A stretch of 7,302 nucleotides of DNA from an uncultured Collinsella sp. (GCA_900752475.1 CAADVJ010000225.1:1-7302), one strand, 5' to 3'; positions 1 to 6,026 are shown, counted from the stretch's first letter. Program-made: numbers and translations. The notes: generated by a model not told the origin, from the letters alone.

Positions 1-62
1 ACCGGAAGCCGCCGGAAAAAACCATGCCCCTTCCGCCGCCCCCTGCCTCCCTGCGCACCCGC

Positions 63-98
63 AAAAAAGGTCCCCGAAACAGACGTTTCGGGGACCTT
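63..98 (-). terminator. Rho-independent terminator of the minus-strand operon
   Basis: A perfect 14-bp stem is formed by 67-80 and 85-98 with a 4-nt loop (81-84). Read on the minus strand it is followed at once by six T residues (68-63). It begins 27 bases past the TAA stop of the murT/gdhA chimera, so it ends that operon. As the chimera ends with gdhA sequence, this is most simply the original gdhA terminator. Confidence 0.93.
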
Positions 99-125
99 CC
101 TTATGCAGAGGCAGAGATTTTGAAA

Positions 126-587
126 TTACACAATGCCCTGAGCCATCATGGCGTTGGCGACCTTCAGGAAGCCGGCAACGTTGGCGCCGAGCATCATGTT
201 GCCCGGCTGGCCGCACTCGACGGAGGCGTCATAGCAGGACTGGAAGATGTTCTTCATAATGCCGTGCAGCTTCTCGTCGACTTCTTCGAAGCTCCAGCTC
301 ATGCGCAGGGAGTTCTGGCTCATTTCCAGACCGGAGGTGGCGACGCCGCCGGCGTTGGAAGCCTTGCCCGGCGTGTAGAGCAGGCCGGCCTCGATGACCG
401 CGTTGATGGCCTCGGGGGTCAGCGGCATGTTCGCGCCTTCGAACACAGCCATGGCGCCGTTGGCGATGACGGCCTTCGCGCCCTCGAGATCCATCTCGTT
501 CTGAGATGCGCACGGCATAGCGATGTCGCACGGGATGGTCCAGATGCCCTTACAGCCTTCATGGTACTCGCTGCCGGGCACTTCGCC
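126..587 (-). pseudogene. gdhA: gdhA 3' remnant (C-terminal ~153 residues of glutamate dehydrogenase)
   Basis: This is the part of the chimeric ORF that encodes GDH. It matches the last third of the hexameric GDH family (about 445 residues; E. coli GdhA 447), from the second half of the nucleotide-binding domain to the natural C-terminus. The conserved NAGGVATSGLEMSQN block and the final AMMAQGIV, like the AMLAQGVI end of E. coli GdhA, make the identity secure. Missing are the N-terminal substrate domain with its GGxKGG catalytic-lysine region and the GxGNVG dinucleotide motif. Neither lies anywhere else in the window. Being the tail of the ORF and followed by a strong terminator, it looks like the real 3' end of a gdhA gene whose 5' part was lost or wrongly joined. 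Confidence 0.88.
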
Positions 588-2054
588 AGCATAGACGATG
601 CGCAGCGGGCGCGAAAGCTCGACTGGCGCGATGCCGACAGGAAGAGCGCTGCCGTCGGCACGGGCTACGGCGCGCCCGGCAACAGCGTCGGCGGTGGCGC
701 CTTTCAGCCCGTCGAGCTCCTTGACCAGCGGCGGGAAGGCCGTGTAGTTGGCGACGGCGTAGAAGGTGTCATTGGCGGCCTCGTCTGCCACGGCGCCAAT
801 TGCCTGCGCGACGTCCGAGATAATCGCGGCATCGATGCCGGCGTACTTGAGACGCACCTGCATGTCGTGCGCGCGCGTGCCTCCGGCAAAGGCGACAAGA
901 CCCGGCGTGTCGGCGATGCGCTCAAAGTCGACGTCGTAGATCCACGATACATCGTGTCCGTCGGCGTCGTTGTCGTTAAGGAAGAAAGCGCAGAGTCTGC
1001 CGCCTGCCGTCTTGATGGACTGGATTTGTCGATCGAAGCCTACGGGATTCTTAGCCAGGTTGGCCTCGACGGTGCGGCCGGCGATATCCCAGCGCCCCAT
1101 ACGTCCGCCGGCGGGGACGTAGGCATCGAGCGTAGGCTGTAGAAGCGCCGTATCCACGCCCAACTCGTGCGCGGCAAAGAAGGCGGCAGCAACGTTGTAG
1201 GCCATGTACAGGCCGTTGTAGCGTGTGGCGATGTGTACGGCCGCCGCGTCGCGCGCAGCTCCAAAGACCAGGTCAAAGCCGTAGCCGTCGCAGCCGAGCT
1301 CGACGCCCGTCACGCGACGGACCAGCGCGGGGCGACTCCAGCCGCACGAAGGACAATGATAGGCACCGAGCTGTCCGTACTGCACATAGTCGTACTCCAA
1401 CGGTGCGTTGCACTGTGAGCAAAAGCGCGAGTCGCTAATGCGGTCGGACTCGGTGTTGGTGGCGCCGTCGATGCCAAAGGCAATGCTCGCGTTGGGAACG
1501 CGCGCGGCAATCGAGGCACACAACGGGTCGTCGGCATTGTAGATGAGCGTTGTCGTCGGAGAGAGCTCCAACGCATGGGCGATGACGTCTTGGGTGTGGT
1601 CGATCTCACCGTAGCGGTCTAGCTGGTCGCGGAACAGGTTGAGCAGCACAAAGTACGTCGGCTTGAGCTTGGGCAGGACGCGCACAGTGTAGAGCTCATC
1701 GCATTCAAAAACGCCCACGCGCTTGCCGCTGTCAGTGTGCTTAAGGCCACTGCGGGCCTCGAGCAGAGCACCCACCACACCGGGCTCCATATTGTTGCCG
1801 GCACGGTTGCACACCACGGTAGCACCGCTGGCAGCAACGGCATCGGCGATGAGGTTGGAGGTGGTGGTCTTGCCATTAGTGCCGGTGATCACCACGCTGC
1901 GGTCGACCAGGCTCGCGAGGTCGCTTAGCAGCTCGGGGTCGATTTTCATGGCGATGCGGCCGGGAAGCACGCCACCCTGGCGTTTGAGGACAGAGCGCAG
2001 TCCCCAGCGAGCGATATCGCTCGAGGTACAGGCAAGAGATGAGCGGAGATTCAT
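126..2054 (-). CDS. murT: MurT (lipid II isoglutaminyl synthase Mur-ligase subunit) fused in frame to the C-terminal third of glutamate dehydrogenase
   Basis: The ORF has 642 codons and two unrelated parts. Residues 1-~488 are MurT, the cytoplasmic subunit that with GatD amidates the D-glutamate of lipid II using glutamine. Visible are the MurT N-terminal motif GGVLPGRIAMKIDP (27-40), the ATP P-loop GTNGKTTT (58-65), the Mur-family NxFRDQLDRYGE motif (139-150), a Cys4 zinc ribbon (C212, C215, C234, C237) and the DUF1727 motif ADGHDVSW (364-371), which in the family carries the catalytic Asp. Residues ~490-642 match GdhA: CDIAMPCASQNE (509-520), EGANMPLTPEA (539-549), NAGGVATSGLEMSQN (567-581), GANVAGFLKVANAMMAQG (623-640). 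MurT is usually about 440 residues, so the length is abnormal. The start fits: AGGAA at 2062-2066 lies 8 nt upstream and the N-terminus matches the family. The gene follows the TPR-like gene after 45 bp. The MurT half looks complete, but no GatD partner follows. The GDH half lacks the substrate domain and catalytic Lys, so it cannot be a dehydrogenase. It is probably a deletion or assembly chimera. Confidence 0.93.
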   Translation of the reverse strand: MNLRSSLACTSSDIARWGLRSVLKRQGGVLPGRIAMKIDPELLSDLASLVDRSVVITGTNGKTTTSNLIADAVAASGATVVCNRAGNNMEPGVVGALLEARSGLKHTDSGKRVGVFECDELYTVRVLPKLKPTYFVLLNLFRDQLDRYGEIDHTQDVIAHALELSPTTTLIYNADDPLCASIAARVPNASIAFGIDGATNTESDRISDSRFCSQCNAPLEYDYVQYGQLGAYHCPSCGWSRPALVRRVTGVELGCDGYGFDLVFGAARDAAAVHIATRYNGLYMAYNVAAAFFAAHELGVDTALLQPTLDAYVPAGGRMGRWDIAGRTVEANLAKNPVGFDRQIQSIKTAGGRLCAFFLNDNDADGHDVSWIYDVDFERIADTPGLVAFAGGTRAHDMQVRLKYAGIDAAIISDVAQAIGAVADEAANDTFYAVANYTAFPPLVKELDGLKGATADAVAGRAVARADGSALPVGIAPVELSRPLRIVYAGEVPGSEYHEGCKGIWTIPCDIAMPCASQNEMDLEGAKAVIANGAMAVFEGANMPLTPEAINAVIEAGLLYTPGKASNAGGVATSGLEMSQNSLRMSWSFEEVDEKLHGIMKNIFQSCYDASVECGQPGNMMLGANVAGFLKVANAMMAQGIV

Positions 2055-2061
2055 GAAGCCG

Positions 2062-2066
2062 TTCCT
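2062..2066 (-). promoter_or_regulatory. Ribosome binding site of murT
   Basis: The minus strand reads AGGAA 7-8 nt before the ATG at 2054. No other start codon nearby has a comparable site, and this start gives the usual MurT N-terminus. Confidence 0.7.
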
Positions 2067-2099
2067 AACGTAGATGACATAGTCGGGGGAATCGCACCG

Positions 2100-3143
2100 C
2101 TAGAAACCGTAGCGGCGCGCAAAATCCTGGGCAAGCTGCGAAACGTCTTCGCAGGCATTGGCCCAGGGGGCAAAGTCGGGGGTGTCCGAGATAATACCGT
2201 CCGCTTCCCAAACGGCTTGGTGCGAAAGATCCCAGGGATCGTGTGGCTCGGGCCGGCAGGGAAGGTACGGTGTCTGGTACATGGGGTTCAGTAAGAAGAA
2301 CGCACCGCCCTCGCAACGGTTGGCAAACTCGCGCAGCGCGCGTGTCGCCGGGCGCATCTTGTTTGTTTTGAACAGCAGAATCGTGCGGGCGAGCAGATAC
2401 CAAGGAGAGTTCTCGAGCGCGTCAGCCCCGATCTCTTCCTCGAGCTGGTGGGCTAGGGCAAAAAAGCCGTCCTGGTCTTCCAGGCGAGCGAGGGCGAGCA
2501 ACACGGTGCCTGCGGCTCGGGTGGGGTAGCCTTCCGCCTTAAGGACGCGGCGGGCGTAGTTGGCGGCAGCACGGTAGCGGGCGCTCGCCATGCACAGCTG
2601 CGAGATGGCCTCGAGCGTATGAAGCCACCCGATTAGAGCCGGCTCGCTCACGGTGAGATCGGCCGCCGTCACGCTGTCTGCCAGCACCTTGTTGGCCCAG
2701 TAGTGCGGGGCTTCCATGTCGAACCCGGGCACGCTTTGCTGCAGGTAATCGGCCGTGGTCGCCTCGAGCTTCATCAGGTCGCCCAGGCAGGCGTCGACAG
2801 GCGTGTCCGCCAAAATGATGGCGAGCAGCTGCGCGTCGAGGACATGCGCATCGATGCGGACGATCTTGAGCAGCTCATCGCGCATATCGTCGAACAGGCG
2901 GTTGCGCGTCTGCTCGAACTCCTCATCGCTGCCCATGTCCTCGATGCGATGGAGCTCGTCGAGCAGGTGGCGATGAACACCGGCATAGGACAGCAGCGCC
3001 TGGGCATGCTCGGTCTGCGCATACTTGTGAGGGTTGACGCTTACGTCGTTATGGACAAGCTCGCGTGCTGCATCGGTGAGCTCGGGGTGCGACGCCAGAT
3101 AGGTGCGCTCCAGGTAGGCGGGGATGTAGACGCTCGGATCCAT
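2100..3143 (-). CDS. TPR-like alpha-helical protein of unknown function, paralogue B
   Basis: This 347-residue soluble protein has no signal peptide or membrane segment. I do not recognise a named family. It appears almost entirely helical. Residues ~168-235 have tetratricopeptide-like spacing of small and large hydrophobics (ARYRAAANYARRVLKAEGY at 188-206, then LLALARLED at 215-223), with another helical pair at ~246-276. It shares the order of segments with the gene just upstream: a W-x-x-x-L-x-A helix, an RYR-start helix, a LLALARLE/MLAMAKLE helix, a PW-L-A helix, and a C-terminal stretch ending in FAPW / FAVW. They are therefore diverged paralogues from a tandem duplication. The ATG overlaps the stop of the upstream gene by one base (TAATG), with GGAGG 9 nt before it, implying translational coupling. 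The murT chimera follows after 45 bp. A scaffold or regulatory partner role is plausible from the fold, but no function can be assigned. Confidence 0.85.
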   Translation of the reverse strand: MDPSVYIPAYLERTYLASHPELTDAARELVHNDVSVNPHKYAQTEHAQALLSYAGVHRHLLDELHRIEDMGSDEEFEQTRNRLFDDMRDELLKIVRIDAHVLDAQLLAIILADTPVDACLGDLMKLEATTADYLQQSVPGFDMEAPHYWANKVLADSVTAADLTVSEPALIGWLHTLEAISQLCMASARYRAAANYARRVLKAEGYPTRAAGTVLLALARLEDQDGFFALAHQLEEEIGADALENSPWYLLARTILLFKTNKMRPATRALREFANRCEGGAFFLLNPMYQTPYLPCRPEPHDPWDLSHQAVWEADGIISDTPDFAPWANACEDVSQLAQDFARRYGF

Positions 3144-4219
3144 TAGAGGTCTCCTCCCTTAAACGGCAAACCCTGCTCGGCCGCCCGCAGTATGCGCTCA
3201 TCGATTTGGGAACGCACGATATCGTTGGTGGCGACCCAGACGGCAAAGCTGGCGTTGTCGGGAGCGCCCAGGCCCTCCTGCAGTACCGGCGTCGCCTCGG
3301 ACAGCGCAAGGACAAGCTCGTCGGTGGAGCCCACGCCCACGTTGACGCGGGCATAGACGCCATCGGGAAACTCGGTTTGGAAGTAGAGTGCCTCGGCTGC
3401 GTGCGGACACGAGCGCGCAAGGATGCGCAAGTAGTGCTCGGCGCCCTCGTAGTCCAGCTCGCGCCAGGCTGCGCTCATCAGTGCGATGAGCGTCCACGGG
3501 TCCAAGTCGCGCTCCGCATCTTTGGGGCGGCGGCGCAGCGGGGTATTCGCGAGGTACGGCACGGAGTGAGCGGAGCGAAAGCGCTTGAGCTCCTCGGCGG
3601 GGTATTCGAGCTTTGCCATGGCGAGCATCGCGGTGTGGCGGACGCCGGCCGGATCGTTGGGGGCAAAGTCGAGGCTGCGGTTTGCGGCTTCGAGCGACAT
3701 GCGATAGCGGCCGCTAATGAGGGCGCGTGACGCAAGGGCGGCAAGCCAGCGCAGATAGGGGCGGCGCGTAAGGTCGCCTGCGGCCTCGCGCTCGTAGGGG
3801 TCCTGCGCCGAGGCGATCTTGAGCGCCAGATCGTGCTCCACTTCGTCACACTTGGACACCAGATACTGTACGTACTCCTCGTTGGAGTTGGCGGTGAGGG
3901 CGGTCAGCATGCGCTGGGCGTCCCAGTTGGTGGGGTCGAGCGCGGCTGCCTCGCGAAGCATGTTCTCGGTAGCGGCCTCTTCTTGCTCTGCCTGGGTATC
4001 GTCAGGGATAAAGGGAATGCGGTAGTCAACGGCCTCGACCACCTTGGCAATGAGATGTCCGGCGCGGTCGCGATCGTGCACGATGAGCGGCGCGGGGTCG
4101 CGGTTGAATTGCTCCATCAGACGCTCGACGGCGGGGCCGTCGGTGAGCGGGATATTGTCACGGCGCAAGGCCTCAAGAACGAGGCGATGGCAATCCTCTT
4201 GAATGGGATCGAATGCCAT
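3143..4219 (-). CDS. TPR-like alpha-helical protein of unknown function, paralogue A
   Basis: First gene of the minus-strand operon, 358 residues from the ATG at 4219 (MAFDPIQEDCHRLV). That ATG is preceded by AAGGAGG, whereas a longer reading from a TTG at 4249 would have no ribosome site. The protein is cytoplasmic and helical, with TPR-like segments at ~86-120 (LREAAALDPTNWDAQRMLTAL) and ~155-205 (SGRYRMSLEAANRSLDFAPN, then AMLAMAKLE). A further helical pair, DPWTLIALMSAAWRELDYEG, lies at 240-259. An acidic linker (72-85) separates an N-terminal ~70-residue part that has no clear match in the downstream paralogue. No catalytic motif is seen. The segment order matches the following 347-residue protein, so the two are probably a duplicated pair that may act together. 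The overlap with that gene and its nearness to murT suggest co-expression, not necessarily a shared pathway. Confidence 0.85.
   Translation of the reverse strand: MAFDPIQEDCHRLVLEALRRDNIPLTDGPAVERLMEQFNRDPAPLIVHDRDRAGHLIAKVVEAVDYRIPFIPDDTQAEQEEAATENMLREAAALDPTNWDAQRMLTALTANSNEEYVQYLVSKCDEVEHDLALKIASAQDPYEREAAGDLTRRPYLRWLAALASRALISGRYRMSLEAANRSLDFAPNDPAGVRHTAMLAMAKLEYPAEELKRFRSAHSVPYLANTPLRRRPKDAERDLDPWTLIALMSAAWRELDYEGAEHYLRILARSCPHAAEALYFQTEFPDGVYARVNVGVGSTDELVLALSEATPVLQEGLGAPDNASFAVWVATNDIVRSQIDERILRAAEQGLPFKGGDL
3153..3157 (-). promoter_or_regulatory. Ribosome binding site of TPR-like paralogue B
   Basis: GGAGG on the minus strand lies inside the end of the upstream coding region, 9 nt before the ATG at 3143. 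With the TAATG overlap it supports coupled translation of the two paralogues. Confidence 0.75.
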
Positions 4220-4223
4220 GGGG

Positions 4224-4230
4224 CCTCCTT
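4224..4230 (-). promoter_or_regulatory. Ribosome binding site that sets the start of TPR-like paralogue A
   Basis: AAGGAGG on the minus strand is four bases (CCCC) before the ATG at 4219. The spacing is short but the match to the anti-SD is long. It favours 4219 over the upstream in-frame TTG at 4249. Confidence 0.8.
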
Positions 4231-4256
4231 TGCTGCGGTTAGGGTTCAAATGTCTC

Positions 4257-4262
4257 TATATA
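4257..4262 (-). promoter_or_regulatory. Possible -10 box of the minus-strand operon
   Basis: TATATA, within the AT-rich run TATATAAAG (4257-4265), lies about 40 bp before the first start codon. It is the most AT-rich spot upstream of the operon. I see no good -35 hexamer at 16-18 bp, so this is only a weak proposal. Confidence 0.3.
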
Positions 4263-4297
4263 AAGTTCTAGTTTACCCGCATGTGGCACACCGGGGG

Positions 4298-4504
4298 TGC
4301 CGCACTTGGACTTGCACCTTTGCACCACGAAGACGGATGTCGCACAAATGTCGGCGCCTTGGACGACCGAGTGGTATCACGGTGCCGCAAACGGTCGATT
4401 TTTGGCGGCGAACGGTGCATATTTTGGAGGGGCACCGTCCTGCCCGGGATATGTGGTCAACCTTGATAAAACGTTTGCCCAGCTTGGGAGTATGAATGCC
4501 GCAC
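4298..4504. repeat. Cluster of short direct and inverted repeats; possible degenerate or interspersed intergenic element
   Basis: TGCCGCAC occurs at 4298-4305 and 4497-4504 and flanks a 191-bp interior; TGCCGCA occurs again at 4383-4389. Inside, an imperfect tandem repeat of about 21 nt (4390-4410 and 4411-4432, both with the pattern AACGGT..AT.TTTTGG.GG) is bracketed by an 8-bp inverted repeat, ACGGTGCC (4379-4386) and GGCACCGT (4431-4438). CTTGGAC occurs at 4305-4311 and 4358-4364. CTTGCACC and TTTGCACC stand side by side at 4311-4326. The structure is real; calling it a mobile or multicopy element is an inference. Confidence 0.5.
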
Positions 4505-4533
4505 AAGGGTCTTCAGGGATAGAAAAAACGTTT
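4468..4533. promoter_or_regulatory. Two AAACGTTT palindromes, possible LacI/GalR-type operators
   Basis: AAACGTTT occurs at 4469-4476 and 4526-4533, 57 bp apart, each with extra A residues on the left. The second continues to TTTCAT, giving a centre much like LacI/GalR-family operators (A-rich, central CG, T-rich). Both lie upstream of the Fe-alcohol dehydrogenase. No LacI-type regulator gene is in the window, so the regulator is unknown. Confidence 0.3.
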
Positions 4534-4576
4534 CATCATTGGCGGCTTTAGGTGAATAACTGACCAACCAGAACGG

Positions 4577-4582
4577 TAAAAT
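4577..4582 (+). promoter_or_regulatory. Possible -10 box of the Fe-alcohol dehydrogenase gene
   Basis: TAAAAT fits a sigma-70 type -10 and would give a leader of about 130 nt. No clear TTGACA-like box lies 16-18 bp upstream. A TATATA at 4678-4683 is an alternative -10 giving a short leader of about 30 nt. Confidence 0.3.
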
Positions 4583-4652
4583 AGTGTTTGTCTGAGCGTT
4601 GAGACGTTTAGACATCGCGCATTGTCATCGCCGGCAACGCGCAAACCGGTCC

Positions 4653-4679
4653 TAACGGAGCCAATTGGGTGCTCCGTTA
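4653..4679 (+). promoter_or_regulatory. Perfect 9-bp inverted repeat before the Fe-ADH gene (leader hairpin or operator)
   Basis: TAACGGAGC (4653-4661) pairs exactly with GCTCCGTTA (4671-4679) around a 9-nt loop. It lies 29 bp before the Shine-Dalgarno site. No T-run follows on either strand, so it is not a terminator. If transcription starts near 4589 it is an RNA hairpin in the leader. If the TATATA overlapping its right arm is the -10, it is an operator overlapping the promoter. Confidence 0.5.
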
Positions 4680-4707
4680 TATACGCAAGTCTAAGAGGGG
4701 CTTGTTT

Positions 4708-4713
4708 AGGAGG
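4708..4713 (+). promoter_or_regulatory. Ribosome binding site that sets the Fe-ADH start
   Basis: A full AGGAGG lies 6 nt before the ATG at 4720. It rules out the longer in-frame ATG at 4669, which lies within the inverted repeat and would add 17 basic residues foreign to the family. Confidence 0.9.
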
Positions 4714-4719
4714 CACAGT

Positions 4720-5943
4720 ATGGGACGTTTTACCAATCCTCGCGATCTGTACTTTGGTGAGGGCGCTCGCCACGAGGTAAAGAACCTCAAGGGCAAGAAG
4801 GCCATCATCGTTTCTGGCGGCAGCTCTATGCGCCGCGGCGGGTTCCTGCAGGACGTTGAGGCCGACCTCAAAGAGGGCGGCTTCGAGGTTAAGCTGTTCG
4901 AGGGCGTCGAGTCCGACCCGTCCATCGAGACGGTCATGAAGGGCGCCGAGGCCATGCGCGAGTTCGAGCCCGACTGGATTATCGCCATCGGTGGCGGCTC
5001 GCCCATCGATGCCGCTAAGGCCATGTGGGTCTTCTACGAGTATCCCGAGGAGTCCTTCGAAAACATCATCCAGCCGTTCAGCTTCCCTGAGCTGCGTCAG
5101 AAGGCTCATTTCTGCGCCATCTCCTCTACCTCCGGCACCGCTACCGAGGTCACCGCGTTCTCCGTCATTACCGACTACGCCAAGGGCATCAAGTACCCGC
5201 TGGCCGACTTCAACATCACCCCTGATGTCGCCATCGTCGACCCCGAGCTCACCTACACCATGCCCGCCAAGCTGTGCGCTCACACCGGCATGGATGCTCT
5301 GACCCACTGCATGGAGGCCTACGTTTCCACCTGCGCTTCCATGTTCACCGACGCCAACGCTCTGCACGGCATCCGCGAGATCGTCGAGTGGCTGCCCAAG
5401 TCCTATGCTGGCGACCATGAGGCCCGTCAGCACATGCATGAGGCTCAGTGCATCGCCGGTATCGCCTTCTCCTCGGGCCTGCTCGGCATCGTTCACTCCA
5501 TGGCTCACAAGACCGGTGCAGCCTTCGAGAACGGCCACATCATCCACGGTGCTGCTAACGCCATGTACCTGGGCAAGGTCATCCAGTGGAACTCCAAGGA
5601 CCCGCGTGCTGCCGAGCGTTATGCTTACGTGGCCAAGGAGATTCTGCACCTTCCCGGCGAGACCAACGAGGAGCTCATCGCCGCGCTCGTCCAGAAGATT
5701 CGCGACCTCAACGATCAGCTCAACATTCCGCAGTCCATCAAGGATTACGCGAATGGTGGCGTGAAGGTCGACGCCGAGAACCCGCAGATGGTCTCCGAGG
5801 AGGAGTTCCTCGCCAAGCTGCCCGAGATCGCCGCGAACGCCGAGCAGGACGCCTGCACGCCCGAGAACCCGCGTGAGACCAAGGCTGCCGACTTCGAGAA
5901 GATCCTCAAGGCCTGCTACTACGACACCGACATCGATTTCTAA
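4720..5943 (+). CDS. Iron-containing alcohol dehydrogenase (AdhE-like single-domain, NAD(P)H-dependent)
   Basis: Predicted cytoplasmic enzyme of 407 residues that interconverts an aldehyde or ketone and its alcohol with a nicotinamide cofactor; the substrate is not deducible. The family is clear: MGRFTNPRDLYFGEGA at the N-terminus, the nucleotide motif GGGSPIDAAKAMW (91-103), STSGTATEVTAFSVITD (136-152) and KYPLADFNITPDVAIVDP (158-175), as in the ADH half of AdhE and in clostridial stand-alone Fe-ADHs. Expected metal ligands are D192, H196 (GMDALTH), H259 (VHSMAH) and H276 (IIHG), with H263 at the usual catalytic position. Between H259 and H276 there are three extra residues compared with AdhE or FucO, and the usual IPHG reads IIHG. 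The C-terminus (DACTPENPR ... YYDTDIDF) is typical, so the gene is intact. Codon use is strongly biased (CTG/CTC, AAG, GAG, GGC) and the SD is perfect, so high expression is likely. A strong terminator follows and a gldA gene comes next. Confidence 0.95.
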   Translation: MGRFTNPRDLYFGEGARHEVKNLKGKKAIIVSGGSSMRRGGFLQDVEADLKEGGFEVKLFEGVESDPSIETVMKGAEAMREFEPDWIIAIGGGSPIDAAKAMWVFYEYPEESFENIIQPFSFPELRQKAHFCAISSTSGTATEVTAFSVITDYAKGIKYPLADFNITPDVAIVDPELTYTMPAKLCAHTGMDALTHCMEAYVSTCASMFTDANALHGIREIVEWLPKSYAGDHEARQHMHEAQCIAGIAFSSGLLGIVHSMAHKTGAAFENGHIIHGAANAMYLGKVIQWNSKDPRAAERYAYVAKEILHLPGETNEELIAALVQKIRDLNDQLNIPQSIKDYANGGVKVDAENPQMVSEEEFLAKLPEIAANAEQDACTPENPRETKAADFEKILKACYYDTDIDF

Positions 5944-5964
5944 TCGACTCTTGTTATCGTAACG

Positions 5965-6010
5965 AGGGGCTCCGCACGTATCTGTACGGAGCCCCTTTCT
6001 TTTTTATTTT
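5965..6010 (+). terminator. Rho-independent terminator between the Fe-ADH and gldA
   Basis: The 10-bp GC-rich stem AGGGGCTCCG (5965-5974) / CGGAGCCCCT (5987-5996) has a 12-nt loop, within which CGTA/TACG can form an alternative inner pairing. A long T-rich tract runs to 6010. It lies 21 bases after the Fe-ADH stop and its T-tract ends only 16 bases before the gldA ATG. Confidence 0.93.
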
Positions 6011-6026
6011 AGAGAATGGGATAGTT

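Larger units (their letters stand above)
4220..4719. other. 500-bp divergent intergenic region, no convincing gene
   Basis: This region separates the minus-strand operon from the plus-strand dehydrogenases. Short reading frames exist on both strands (for example 4273-4506 minus, TTG start; 4281-4466 plus). They lack ribosome sites and are rich in Arg and Cys without a recognisable domain, so I do not call them. The region holds short direct and inverted repeats (4298-4504), two AAACGTTT palindromes, an imperfect inverted repeat (4590-4613), a 9-bp perfect inverted repeat (4653-4679) and the promoters of both flanking units. Confidence 0.8.

Noticed and set aside
24..1142. Long plus-strand reading frame opposite the murT/gdhA chimera
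   Set aside because: It lies wholly antisense to a gene with clear homology on both halves. Its translation has no recognisable domain and its start region runs through the terminator. It is a by-product of GC-rich codon structure.
4220..4249. Longer start (TTG at 4249) for TPR-like paralogue A
   Set aside because: No Shine-Dalgarno precedes it, and the AAGGAGG at 4224-4230 lies inside the extension and directly serves the ATG at 4219.
3833..4495. 220-codon plus-strand frame running from TPR-like paralogue A into the intergenic region
   Set aside because: Its first part is antisense to a supported gene. The rest has no ribosome site and no domain.
4306..4496. Confident call of a MITE or insertion sequence
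   Set aside because: No transposase and no terminal inverted repeats are visible. The 8-bp bounding direct repeat alone is too little, so it is kept only as a candidate repeat.
4273..4506. Small Cys/Arg-rich minus-strand frame (77 codons) in the intergenic region, and plus-strand 4281-4466
   Set aside because: The minus frame starts with TTG and neither has a ribosome site. They overlap each other and contain the short repeats. I treat the region as a possible repeat element or gene relic.
4669..4719. Longer start (ATG at 4669) for the Fe-ADH
   Set aside because: It would place the perfect AGGAGG inside the coding region and add a basic 17-residue leader unlike the family. The ATG at 4720 fits both SD and homology.
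4513..5649. 378-codon minus-strand frame opposite the Fe-ADH gene
   Set aside because: Antisense to a well-conserved enzyme, with low-complexity Gly/Leu/Val composition typical of a shadow frame.
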